Shown: piece after piece, positions 1-6,929 of the stretch
Layout: every line of letters begins with the position of its first letter
Position numbering within the stretch: position 1 is the first letter of the stretch
Assembly (NCBI RefSeq): GCF_014207985.1
Contig: NZ_JACHMI010000001.1
Location: 5,625,001 to 5,689,000, forward strand
Length of the DNA: 64,000 bases
Reading direction: 5' to 3'
Origin: Nonomuraea rubra
Lineage (GTDB): Bacteria; Actinomycetota; Actinomycetes; Streptosporangiales; Streptosporangiaceae
Program-made: the position numbers and the translations under genes
Notes under the pieces: model-generated
What the model saw: only the letters and a program-made list of their open reading frames with translations
Told to the model about the DNA's origin: nothing
Database searches by the model: none

Positions 1-984
1 GCCGGCCGCGCGGGGCGGCTCGTACCCGGTGAGGTAGCGCTGCGCCTCGAGGGCCAGCAGCGAGCCGACCTGCATCGCCATCGGCCCGGTGAGCGGGTTG
101 CTCAGCTTCATGTTCTCCACGATCCGGTACGCGACCGCGTCCGGGCCGTCCCCGGTCGGCCGGTCGGCGTAGTCGCAGGCCAGGCAGGCCGTGCGGCCCG
201 GGTCCACGGACAGGTACATGAGCTGGCTGCGGTTGGCTCCCCCCAGCACGTACGGGACGCCGTTGCGGACCGCGGCCTCGTTCGCCCAGAGGTTGGCGTG
301 CGGATGCCCGTCGAGGCCGCCCGCCACGAGGTCGACGCCCTGGATGAGGTCCTCCAGGTCCTCGGGGGCGGAGACCCAGCGGTCGGCGGCGTGCACCTTG
401 ATGCGCGGGTCGTAGTCGCGTACCCACGCGGCGGCCCGTTCGGCCTTCGACCGGCCGAGGTCGGCGTGGTGGTAGAGGAACTGCCGGGCGAAGTTGCGGG
501 ACTCGACGCGGTCCTGGTCGACCAGGGTCATCTCGCCGACGCCGAGGCCGGCCAGGCACTGGACGAGGGAGGAGCCGCCGCCGCCGACCCCGAGCACGAG
601 GACGTGGGCCTGGCTCATCGGCCGGTGGAATGCGGCCCGGCGCCGCTCCAGGCTCGCGTAGGTGCCGTAGAAGCTGAGGTTGGAGAAGTGGCGCTCGTCC
701 TCGTCGGGGTCGCCGAGGGTCCGGCCGCCGGCGTCCTCCACCAGGCCCAGGGAGTCGAGCCCGCTCAGGCCGCCGCTGACGTCCTCCTCCGAGAGCGGGA
801 TGCCGCGCCGCTGGAGCGAGCCGCTCAGCTCGGCCGCGGTCTGCGGGGCCCGGCGCAGCTCGGTCAGGAGCGCGGCCACGTGCCCGTCGGGGTCGTCCAG
901 GGTGATCGCCTCGCGAGCGTCGAAGATCACCAGGAGATCCGCGCCGATCGTCTCCCACTCGCATTCCTTCAACGCCACACGCAT
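1..984 (-). CDS. MccB-like ThiF/E1-fold adenylyltransferase, partial (3' end outside window)
   Basis: The 328 visible residues begin at ATG 984. Residues 1-90 resemble a RiPP recognition element: an IFDAREAITLDD strand region, then helices and a DSLGLVED end, as in PqqD-like peptide-clamp domains. From about residue 125 an E1/ThiF fold follows. It has the nucleotide loop GVGGGGSS (132-139), the acidic strand end LVDQD (154-158), and the RNFARQ signature (163-168) that binds ATP and supplies the arginine finger. Half of a possible zinc site, CLAC, occurs near residue 287. This order matches MccB, which adenylates the C-terminal residue of a tiny precursor peptide in microcin C synthesis. ThiF and MoeB themselves lack the N-terminal part. 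The 19-codon peptide gene just upstream on the same strand supports a peptide substrate. The C-terminus and the rest of the operon lie left of the window, so closer assignment is not possible. Confidence 0.8.
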   Translation of the reverse strand, partial: MRVALKECEWETIGADLLVIFDAREAITLDDPDGHVAALLTELRRAPQTAAELSGSLQRRGIPLSEEDVSGGLSGLDSLGLVEDAGGRTLGDPDEDERHFSNLSFYGTYASLERRRAAFHRPMSQAHVLVLGVGGGGSSLVQCLAGLGVGEMTLVDQDRVESRNFARQFLYHHADLGRSKAERAAAWVRDYDPRIKVHAADRWVSAPEDLEDLIQGVDLVAGGLDGHPHANLWANEAAVRNGVPYVLGGANRSQLMYLSVDPGRTACLACDYADRPTGDGPDAVAYRIVENMKLSNPLTGPMAMQVGSLLALEAQRYLTGYEPPRAAG

Positions 985-1020
985 CGTGCCTCCCGCGCCG
1001 GCCAGTACGGATGCTGAACC

Positions 1021-1053
1021 CCGCGGGCAGGAGCGTGGTGCTCCTGCCCGCGG
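1021..1053 (-). terminator. Perfect 14-bp hairpin between peptide gene and ThiF gene
   Basis: Arms at 1021-1034 (CCGCGGGCAGGAGC) and 1040-1053 (GCTCCTGCCCGCGG) are exact reverse complements around a 5-nt loop. The structure starts 27 nt after the peptide stop codon and ends 36 nt before the adenylyltransferase start. No U-tract follows, which is usual in high-GC actinomycetes. Its position is the classic one for a partial terminator or mRNA stabiliser that lets a RiPP precursor be made in excess over its enzyme. The structure is seen; the role is inferred. Confidence 0.75.
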
Positions 1054-1080
1054 GGGAAATCGTCAGGCGGTGTCAGCGCC

Positions 1081-1140
1081 TCACGTGGCGGGGTTCTGAG
1101 TAGCCTTGACGGACTCGACCTTCTTGACCTTGATCTCCAT
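1081..1140 (-). CDS. 19-residue putative RiPP precursor peptide
   Basis: The encoded peptide is MEIKVKKVESVKATQNPAT. An exact AGGAGG (1147-1152) stands 6 nt upstream of ATG 1140, a very good ribosome binding site for so short a frame. An in-frame ATG at 1155 would add five residues but overlaps that site. The first half is Lys/Val-rich and amphipathic, like a leader. The end, ATQNPAT, has Thr, Gln and Asn but no Cys and no Trp, so lasso, thiazole and cyclophane chemistry are poorly supported. The gene is followed by a strong hairpin and then by an MccB-like adenylyltransferase with a peptide-recognition domain. I therefore infer a precursor modified by adenylation. MccB substrates end in Asn, while this one ends in Thr, so it would be non-canonical. 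I do not recognise the peptide family. Confidence 0.6.
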   Translation of the reverse strand: MEIKVKKVESVKATQNPAT

Positions 1141-1201
1141 GATGTGCCTCCTCATGGGTTGTGTGGCGCTGGATGCCAGCTGTGACCAGAGTGCGACGTG
1201 A

Positions 1202-1244
1202 CACTGAAATAGCGCTGATTTTCCGCTGAATGCGCGGTTAGGCT
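1202..1244 (+). promoter_or_regulatory. Predicted SARP-box promoter of the SARP gene
   Basis: Three direct heptamers, CACTGAA (1202), CGCTGAT (1213) and CGCTGAA (1224), start exactly 11 bp apart. The last ends 8 bp before a -10-like hexamer TAGGCT (1239-1244). Heptamer repeats with 4-bp spacers lying 8 bp from the -10 box are the established layout of SARP-activated promoters. No good -35 box is visible, as expected for an activator-dependent promoter. It points at the SARP gene starting at 1289, implying autoactivation. It may also act on the divergent peptide operon. Confidence 0.65.
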
Positions 1245-1288
1245 GCCAACGTTGATCACTTAGTCAGCGGCTGGAGGCTTGGGACGAC

Positions 1289-4132
1289 GTGACCGTCGAG
1301 GGCGTGGAGTTCCGTCTGCTGGGGGCGGTGGGAGCGTGGCACGCCGGGCGGCGGCTGGGCCCGTCCACGCCGCAGCAGCGGACCATCCTGGCGATGTTGC
1401 TGCTCGAACCGGGACGGCCGGTGCCCGTGGCCCGGCTGGAGACGGCCCTGTGGGGGAGCGAACCACCCGAGTCCTCCCGCAACGCCGTCCAGGGGCACAT
1501 CTCCCGGCTCCGCCGCCTGCTGGCACCGTTCCCCGAGGCGGCGCTGACGACGTCGGCGCGCGGCTACTGCCTGACGGCCGGGCGCGACCGCGTCGACCTG
1601 CACCGCTTCCGGGAGCTGGTCCGCGACGCAGGCGGCGAGCCGGACCCGGAACGCGCCGCCGGCCTGCTGCGCGCCGCCCTGGCGCTCTGGCAGGGCCCGC
1701 CCCTGACGGACGTGGCGGGCCGGTGGCTGCCCGACGTCGTGGTGCCCGGCCTGGAGGAGGAACGGCTGACGGCGCTGGAACGGCGGGCCGCGCTCGACCT
1801 GCGCCAGGGCAGGCACCAGGAGATCGCCGCCGAGCTGGCGCCCCTGGTGGGGGAGAACCCGCTGCGGGAACGGCTCGCCTGGCTGCTGATGACGGCGCTG
1901 TCACGCGGCGGCCACCGCACCGAGGCGCTGGCCGTCTTCCGCGGCGTCAGGCGCCGCTTCGCCGACGAGCTCGGCATCGAGCCGGGCGAGGAGCTGCAAC
2001 GCCTGCACCAGGCGATCCTGGCCGGCCGCGACGAACCGGCGGTGAACGGCACGACCCCCGCGGCGAGCCTCGCCGTGCCCCGCCACCTCCCGCCGGACAC
2101 CGAGCCGTTCACCGCCCGCGAGGACGAACTGGCCACCCTGGACCGGCTGACCGCCCCCAGACCGGGCCAGGCGCCGCCGCCGTGCGTCGTCACCGGCACG
2201 GGCGGCGTCGGCAAGACCACCCTGGCCGTGCACTGGGCACACCGCGCCCGCGACCGCTTCCCCGACGGCCAGCTCTACGTCAACCTCCAGGGCTACGGGC
2301 CCACGCACGCCGCCCGATCTCCCGCCGAGGCGGTACGGCTGTTCCTGGACGCCCTCCAGGTGCCGCCCGAGCTGATCCCCGCCACGCTGGAGGCGCAGGC
2401 AGGGCTCTACCGCAGCCTGCTGGCCGGGCGCCGCATGCTCATCCTGCTCGACAACGCCCTCGACTCCGACCAGGTACGCCCGCTGCTGCCCAGCGCGCCC
2501 GGCTGCCTGGCGCTGATCACCAGCCGGGCCGAGCTGACCGGCCTGGTCGCGGCGGAGGGCGGCCGCACGCTGACGCTGGGGCTGTTCTCGCCCGCCGAAT
2601 CCCGCGAGCTGCTGACGCGCAGGCTCGGCGCGGCCAAGGTCGGCGCCGAGCCGCAGGCGGTGGACGACCTCGTCTCCCGGTGCGCGGGGCTGCCGCTGGC
2701 CCTGTCCATCGTGGCCGCCCGCGCCCACGCCCGCCCGGCGTTCCCGCTCCGCGCGCTGATCACCGAGCTGGAGGAGGCGGACGGCCCGGACGAGCCGGGC
2801 GGCCTCGACGTCTTCGACGGCGGCGACACCGGGACGAACCTGCGTACCGTGTTCTCCTGGTCCTACCGGGCGCTCAGCCCGCAGGCCGCGCGCCTGTTCC
2901 GGCTGCGGAGCCTGCTGCCCGCGCCGGAGCTCTCCGCCCCGGCCGCCGCCAGCCTCGCCGGGATCACCGTACGGGAGGCCCGCCGCCTGCTGGCCGAGCT
3001 GACCCGCGCGAACCTGGCGGCCGAGCCCGCCCCCGGGCGCTACGGCTGGCACGACCTGCTCCGCGCGTACGCCGAGGAGCTGACGCTGCTGCACGACTCC
3101 GGGGACGAGCGCCGCCAGGCCCTGCACCGGCTGCTCGACCACTACCTGCACAGCGCCCACCTCGGCGACGGCCTGCTGGAGCTGCTGCACCGCGTCCCGC
3201 TGAACCTGCCTGAGCCGGGGCCGGGCGTGGTCGTGGCCCGCATCGGCGACCGCGAGCAGAGCCTGGCCTGGTTCGGCCGCGAACACCGGACGCTGCTGGC
3301 GGCGATCAGGCACGCCGCCCGGGCCGGATTCGACGCGCACGCCTGGCAGCTCGCCTGCGCCTGCTGGGGCTTCCTGTCGCAGGAGAGCCGCTCGGACGAC
3401 CAGGTGGCCATGTACCGGATCGCGCTGGAGGCCGCCCAGCGGCTGGACGACCAGGCCGCGCAGGCCCACGTCCGCGTCGGGCTCGCCCAGGCCCTCATCC
3501 GCCTCGGCCGGGACGGGACGAGCGGCACCCACCTGCGGCAGGCCCTCACCCTGTTCCGCACCCTCGGCGACCAGGTCGGGCAGGGCGTCTGCCTCACCTA
3601 CCTCAGCCTCCTGGAGGACCGCAGGAACCGGTACGCCGAGGGCCTGGCGCTGAGCGAGGAGGCGCTGCGGCTGCACCGGTCGGCCGGCGACCGCGCCGGC
3701 GAGGGCCGGGTGCTCAACAACATCGGCTGGTTCCACGCCCGGCTCGGCGCGTACGGCGAGGCGCTGCGCCGCTGCGAGGAGGCCCTGCTCATCCACCGCG
3801 AGCTGGACGACAGGCCGGGCGAGTCGGCCACCCTCGACAGCATGGGCTACATCCACCACCTGCTCGGCCGGTACGAGCAGGCGATCGCCTACTACCTGCG
3901 GTCGTTGTCGTTGCGGGGCGGCAAGCGCGCGCTGGGCGCCCGGACGTTGCAGCGGCTGGGGGAGGCCCAGGTGGCGGCCGGCCGGGTCGCGGAAGGGCGG
4001 CAGACGCTGGGGCGCGCCCTCGACCTGGTCGCCGAGCTGGCCCCGGGCGACGCCGACGCCCTGCGCACCAGGATCCGCGGGCTCGCGCCGCAAGGAGGGG
4101 TCAACGCGCGCGGAGCAGCCGGGCCATCCTGA
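1289..4132 (+). CDS. AfsR-like SARP regulator with NB-ARC and TPR domains
   Basis: The 947-residue protein starts at GTG 1289 with CTGGAGG about 11 nt upstream. Residues 5-95 form an OmpR-type winged helix, followed by the bacterial transcriptional activation domain up to about 245. Together these are the SARP module that binds heptamer repeats and recruits RNA polymerase. An NB-ARC STAND ATPase follows: Walker A GTGGVGKT near 303-310 and Walker B LILLDNA near 390. The last 270 residues hold TPR-like helical repeats, several in tetratricopeptide register (for example NNIGWFHARLGAYGEAL). Length and order match AfsR of Streptomyces, a pathway or global activator of secondary metabolism. It is divergent from the peptide/adenylyltransferase operon and has a SARP-type box in its own promoter, so it is probably the cluster activator. 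Its 3' end overlaps the convergent glycosyltransferase by 32 bp. Confidence 0.92.
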   Translation: MTVEGVEFRLLGAVGAWHAGRRLGPSTPQQRTILAMLLLEPGRPVPVARLETALWGSEPPESSRNAVQGHISRLRRLLAPFPEAALTTSARGYCLTAGRDRVDLHRFRELVRDAGGEPDPERAAGLLRAALALWQGPPLTDVAGRWLPDVVVPGLEEERLTALERRAALDLRQGRHQEIAAELAPLVGENPLRERLAWLLMTALSRGGHRTEALAVFRGVRRRFADELGIEPGEELQRLHQAILAGRDEPAVNGTTPAASLAVPRHLPPDTEPFTAREDELATLDRLTAPRPGQAPPPCVVTGTGGVGKTTLAVHWAHRARDRFPDGQLYVNLQGYGPTHAARSPAEAVRLFLDALQVPPELIPATLEAQAGLYRSLLAGRRMLILLDNALDSDQVRPLLPSAPGCLALITSRAELTGLVAAEGGRTLTLGLFSPAESRELLTRRLGAAKVGAEPQAVDDLVSRCAGLPLALSIVAARAHARPAFPLRALITELEEADGPDEPGGLDVFDGGDTGTNLRTVFSWSYRALSPQAARLFRLRSLLPAPELSAPAAASLAGITVREARRLLAELTRANLAAEPAPGRYGWHDLLRAYAEELTLLHDSGDERRQALHRLLDHYLHSAHLGDGLLELLHRVPLNLPEPGPGVVVARIGDREQSLAWFGREHRTLLAAIRHAARAGFDAHAWQLACACWGFLSQESRSDDQVAMYRIALEAAQRLDDQAAQAHVRVGLAQALIRLGRDGTSGTHLRQALTLFRTLGDQVGQGVCLTYLSLLEDRRNRYAEGLALSEEALRLHRSAGDRAGEGRVLNNIGWFHARLGAYGEALRRCEEALLIHRELDDRPGESATLDSMGYIHHLLGRYEQAIAYYLRSLSLRGGKRALGARTLQRLGEAQVAAGRVAEGRQTLGRALDLVAELAPGDADALRTRIRGLAPQGGVNARGAAGPS

Positions 4133-5462
4133 TCACGTCCTGGTCGGGCAGGAAGTCCCGCCGGACGCGGTCGCGCGCCCTGGCACCCATCAGCTCCGCG
4201 TCCGCCCCTCCGCCCGCCACGCTCGTCACGAGCGCGCCGAAGCCGCCCAGGTCGTGCGGGTCGCCGACCAGCAGCCCCGTGCGCCCGTGGTCGATCTGCG
4301 CCCGGATGCCCCCGACACCGGCCGCCACCACGGGCCTGGACTTCCACATGGCCTCGGTGACGGTCAGCCCGAACCCTTCGGCGAGGCTCTTCTGCATCAC
4401 CACCTGCGAGGCACGCTGGATCGCGTTGACCAGCAGCGCGTTCTCCCCGGGGTCCGTCATGGGCAGGCAGACGAGCGCGACGCGCCGCCGCCGGCCGGGC
4501 GGCAGCCGGCGCCAGGCCTCGTGGCAGCGGTCGAACACCATGGCCTGCTCGATGTCGTCGGCGATGCCCGCCGGGTCCGGCCCCACCAGAGCCAGGAACC
4601 CCTCGGGGACGAACTCCGTCACCGCCGCCAGCACACCCTCCATGTCCTTGAGCCGGTCCCACCGCGAGACCTGGGTGAGCAGCTTCTCGTCAGGGCCGGG
4701 AGCGGTCTCGGCGATCACGGTGACCGGGGGCCCGCCGTTCCCGCCCGCCCGGCGCAGCCCGCAACGGATCAGAGCGGCCGTCACGCTCTCCGGCTCCAGC
4801 TCCCGGTTCTTGGGCGAGAACGGGGAGATGAACGGTGGCAGCACGGACGCCGGCCGGTCGCGGAACCGCTCCGGGATGTGCCAGGGCACCGAGAACAGCA
4901 GCCGGTGCGCGCCGTCCAGCAGCGGCGCGATCAGCTCCCAGGCCCGCTCGGACGCCTCGGTCGGCTCGTCGACGCCGACGTGGCACCGCCAGTAGACCTC
5001 GACGCTTTGGCCGGCCAGCCTCGGTACGAGACCCGCCGTCTGGTGGTCGTGGAGGACGACGACGTCCCCGGCCTCGACCAGCTCCAGCAGCCTGTCCCCG
5101 GCGGGGCCGAGCCCGTCCAGGTAGGCGTCCCTCTCCGCGGCGCGCAGGGGCCCGTCGCCGGTGTCGATGCCGTACAGGCCCAGCCCCAGCCGCTTGGTGA
5201 GGGCGAAGAATCGCTCGTCGCCGCCGATGACCATCCAGCGCACCCGGACGCCGAGCTCGGCGTAGAGCGGCAGGAGGGTGTGCAGCATCTCGGCGACGCC
5301 GCCGCCTTTCCCGGTCGAGTTGACGTGCCAGAGGGTGCGGCCGTCGAGGGCTTCGCGGATCACCGCGGCGGCGGCGTGCAGTTCCGCGGTCCGGTCCGGG
5401 CCGAGCAGGGCCTCGAACCGGGGCAGCTCGAACGTCGTCGGAGTGACCCCGGGCGTGAGCAT
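4101..5462 (-). CDS. Trehalose-synthase-type (TreT-like) GT4 glycosyltransferase
   Basis: This 453-residue GT-B retaining glycosyltransferase starts at ATG 5462. The N-terminal half carries the TreT-like stretches HVNSTGKGGGVAEML (near 45-59) and VYWRCHVGVDEP. The C-terminal half has QVSRWDRLKDMEGV, and the GT4 sugar-nucleotide signature EGFGLTVTEAMW...GGI is complete, with both glutamates. TreT makes trehalose reversibly from NDP-glucose and glucose; relatives make trehalose-like or pseudo-trehalose sugars. It is the last gene of an operon with a membrane STAND protein, a double-cupin protein and a SIS isomerase, 4 nt downstream of the latter. That company suggests a dedicated sugar product rather than routine trehalose synthesis, but the acceptor cannot be read from sequence. 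It is cytoplasmic, with no signal peptide or membrane segment. Confidence 0.82.
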   Translation of the reverse strand: MLTPGVTPTTFELPRFEALLGPDRTAELHAAAAVIREALDGRTLWHVNSTGKGGGVAEMLHTLLPLYAELGVRVRWMVIGGDERFFALTKRLGLGLYGIDTGDGPLRAAERDAYLDGLGPAGDRLLELVEAGDVVVLHDHQTAGLVPRLAGQSVEVYWRCHVGVDEPTEASERAWELIAPLLDGAHRLLFSVPWHIPERFRDRPASVLPPFISPFSPKNRELEPESVTAALIRCGLRRAGGNGGPPVTVIAETAPGPDEKLLTQVSRWDRLKDMEGVLAAVTEFVPEGFLALVGPDPAGIADDIEQAMVFDRCHEAWRRLPPGRRRRVALVCLPMTDPGENALLVNAIQRASQVVMQKSLAEGFGLTVTEAMWKSRPVVAAGVGGIRAQIDHGRTGLLVGDPHDLGGFGALVTSVAGGGADAELMGARARDRVRRDFLPDQDVIRMARLLRAR

Positions 5463-5466
5463 CGCC

Positions 5467-6135
5467 TCACCCTTCCCGGTCCGCCGCCGCTGCTGATGTC
5501 GAGGCCGCGACGCGTTGCTTGAGCAGCCCGACGAGCATGTGGTTGAGGGAGAGGATGTTGTCCTCGAAGTGGAAATTGTTGTCGTTGCGGCCGGTCTGGC
5601 CGGGGAAGCGGGAGCTGCCGGGGACGATGAGGCAGATGTCCGCCAGCGCGCGGCAGCGCCCGCCGTCGCCCTTGGTCATGGCGAAGGTCGTGGCGCCCGC
5701 CGCGGCGGCCACCTCCAGGGCCCGTACGACGTTCGGCGAGTCGCCGCTGCCGGAATAGGCCATGACCAGGTCGCCGGCGCCGACGACCGGCTCCAGCAGG
5801 GCGGCGTACATGTTCTCCGGGCCCAGGTCGTTGACGGCGGCGGTCAGCTCCGCAGGCGAGCCGCAGAGGTTGACGAAGGAGAGCCGCCGGATGTGCGCAG
5901 GCAGCGGCCTCGTCTTGTCCTCCGACACGAACGGGTGGAGCTTGAAGTCGCAGCAGGCGTGGTCGATCGTGCCCGCGTTGCCGCCGTTGCCCAGGGCGTA
6001 CACCGTTCCGCCGCGGTCGTAGGCGGCGAACAGCGCGTCGGCGACGGCGGCCACCGCCGCCACGGGGAAGGCGTCCAGGATGGCCCGCTGCTCGGCGAGA
6101 TAGAGGCGGATGTCGTCGACCAGGCGGGGGCTCAT
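5467..6135 (-). CDS. SIS-domain sugar-phosphate isomerase (GmhA-like)
   Basis: The 222-residue protein from ATG 6135 is a single SIS domain. It shows the phosphosugar loop YALGNGGNAGTIDH, a second Ser-rich loop MAYSGSGDSPNVVRAL, and a C-terminal helix with NHML. The GNGGNA loop and length match the GmhA/phosphoheptose isomerase group, which converts sedoheptulose 7-phosphate to a heptose phosphate, but the usual GNGGSAADA is altered. Its start overlaps the stop of the upstream cupin gene (ATGA), so the two are translationally coupled, and the glycosyltransferase follows after 4 nt. A heptose- or aminosugar-phosphate intermediate is therefore a reasonable guess; the exact substrate is not determined by the sequence. 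Confidence 0.8.
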   Translation of the reverse strand: MSPRLVDDIRLYLAEQRAILDAFPVAAVAAVADALFAAYDRGGTVYALGNGGNAGTIDHACCDFKLHPFVSEDKTRPLPAHIRRLSFVNLCGSPAELTAAVNDLGPENMYAALLEPVVGAGDLVMAYSGSGDSPNVVRALEVAAAAGATTFAMTKGDGGRCRALADICLIVPGSSRFPGQTGRNDNNFHFEDNILSLNHMLVGLLKQRVAASTSAAAADREG

Positions 6136-6896
6136 GCGCCGCCTCCGGCGTGCTCGGAGGTGATTCTCCCGTGCGAGCGGCCGGTGTCGTCGGCCCATCG
6201 GATGACGTCGTCCAGTTCGGGGGTGGAGACCTCGATGGAGGTGTAGGCGGAGTCGGCGATGACCCGGTGCAGCACGTTCGGCGCCGAGGACCAGCCGGTT
6301 CCCGCCGCGTGGACGGCGGCGGGCAGGGCCGCCATGTCGATGCCGGTGTCCGGGTCGTCCGGTGCCGGCGCACCGTTGAGCACGGTCGCGCTGCCCTCGA
6401 TGACGTAGTTCGTCTCCGCCTTGTGCCGGTGCGACTGCAGTGAGGAGCGGTGGCCGGCCGTCATGTGGATCTGCTTGAGCGCGTACCTGCGTTCCGGCAG
6501 GTTCTCCGTGTACCAGATCTCGTACCCCCAGGGCTTGTTGACCCGGTAGCCGCTGAGATCGAGGCATTCCGCGGCGGCGCCGGCCTCTCCGCCGCCACCC
6601 GTCACCGAACCCGCCTCCAGCACGATCGCGGGCTCCGCGGTCGCGTTCTCGAAGCGGTAGACGCTGGCGGGGACGGCGTGCCAGCCCTGGAGGCGGTGGC
6701 AGACGCGCGACCGGACCCGGCCGAGCCGGTCCTGGTGCTCCAGGAGCACCGCGCCGCCGATGACGAGGAAGGTCCGGTAGTCGCCGGGATGCGTCAGCAT
6801 CGGTGTGCCGGCGGCGGTCTCCAGGCGGTGCTCGACGAAGAGGTAACGGCGTTCGGTGAGGCCGTCAACGAGATCTCGGGTCTGGACTGGCGGCAC
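6132..6896 (-). CDS. Double-cupin protein, phosphomannose-isomerase-like
   Basis: The 254-residue protein uses GTG 6896, with AGGAGG only 4 nt upstream. Two cupin halves are visible. The N-terminal half (about 20-100) lacks an obvious metal-His set. The C-terminal half (about 120-235) has NKPWGYEIWY and the metal motif HRSSLQSHRHKAETNYVIEG typical of type II mannose-6-phosphate isomerase/GDP-mannose pyrophosphorylase cupins. NKPWG is the usual entry motif of those domains. Probable role: isomerisation or epimerisation of a sugar phosphate in the same pathway as the neighbouring SIS isomerase and glycosyltransferase. The stop overlaps the start of the isomerase (ATGA), and it lies 33 nt after the STAND gene, so all four genes are probably co-transcribed. 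Confidence 0.7.
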   Translation of the reverse strand: MPPVQTRDLVDGLTERRYLFVEHRLETAAGTPMLTHPGDYRTFLVIGGAVLLEHQDRLGRVRSRVCHRLQGWHAVPASVYRFENATAEPAIVLEAGSVTGGGGEAGAAAECLDLSGYRVNKPWGYEIWYTENLPERRYALKQIHMTAGHRSSLQSHRHKAETNYVIEGSATVLNGAPAPDDPDTGIDMAALPAAVHAAGTGWSSAPNVLHRVIADSAYTSIEVSTPELDDVIRWADDTGRSHGRITSEHAGGGA

Positions 6897-6929
6897 GCGT
6901 CCTCCTGATCGGCTCTGCTCCGACGTCGG

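Noticed and set aside
4254..5522. Plus-strand open frame opposite the glycosyltransferase gene
   Set aside because: It has no recognisable domain, and the minus-strand frame contains complete GT4 motifs.
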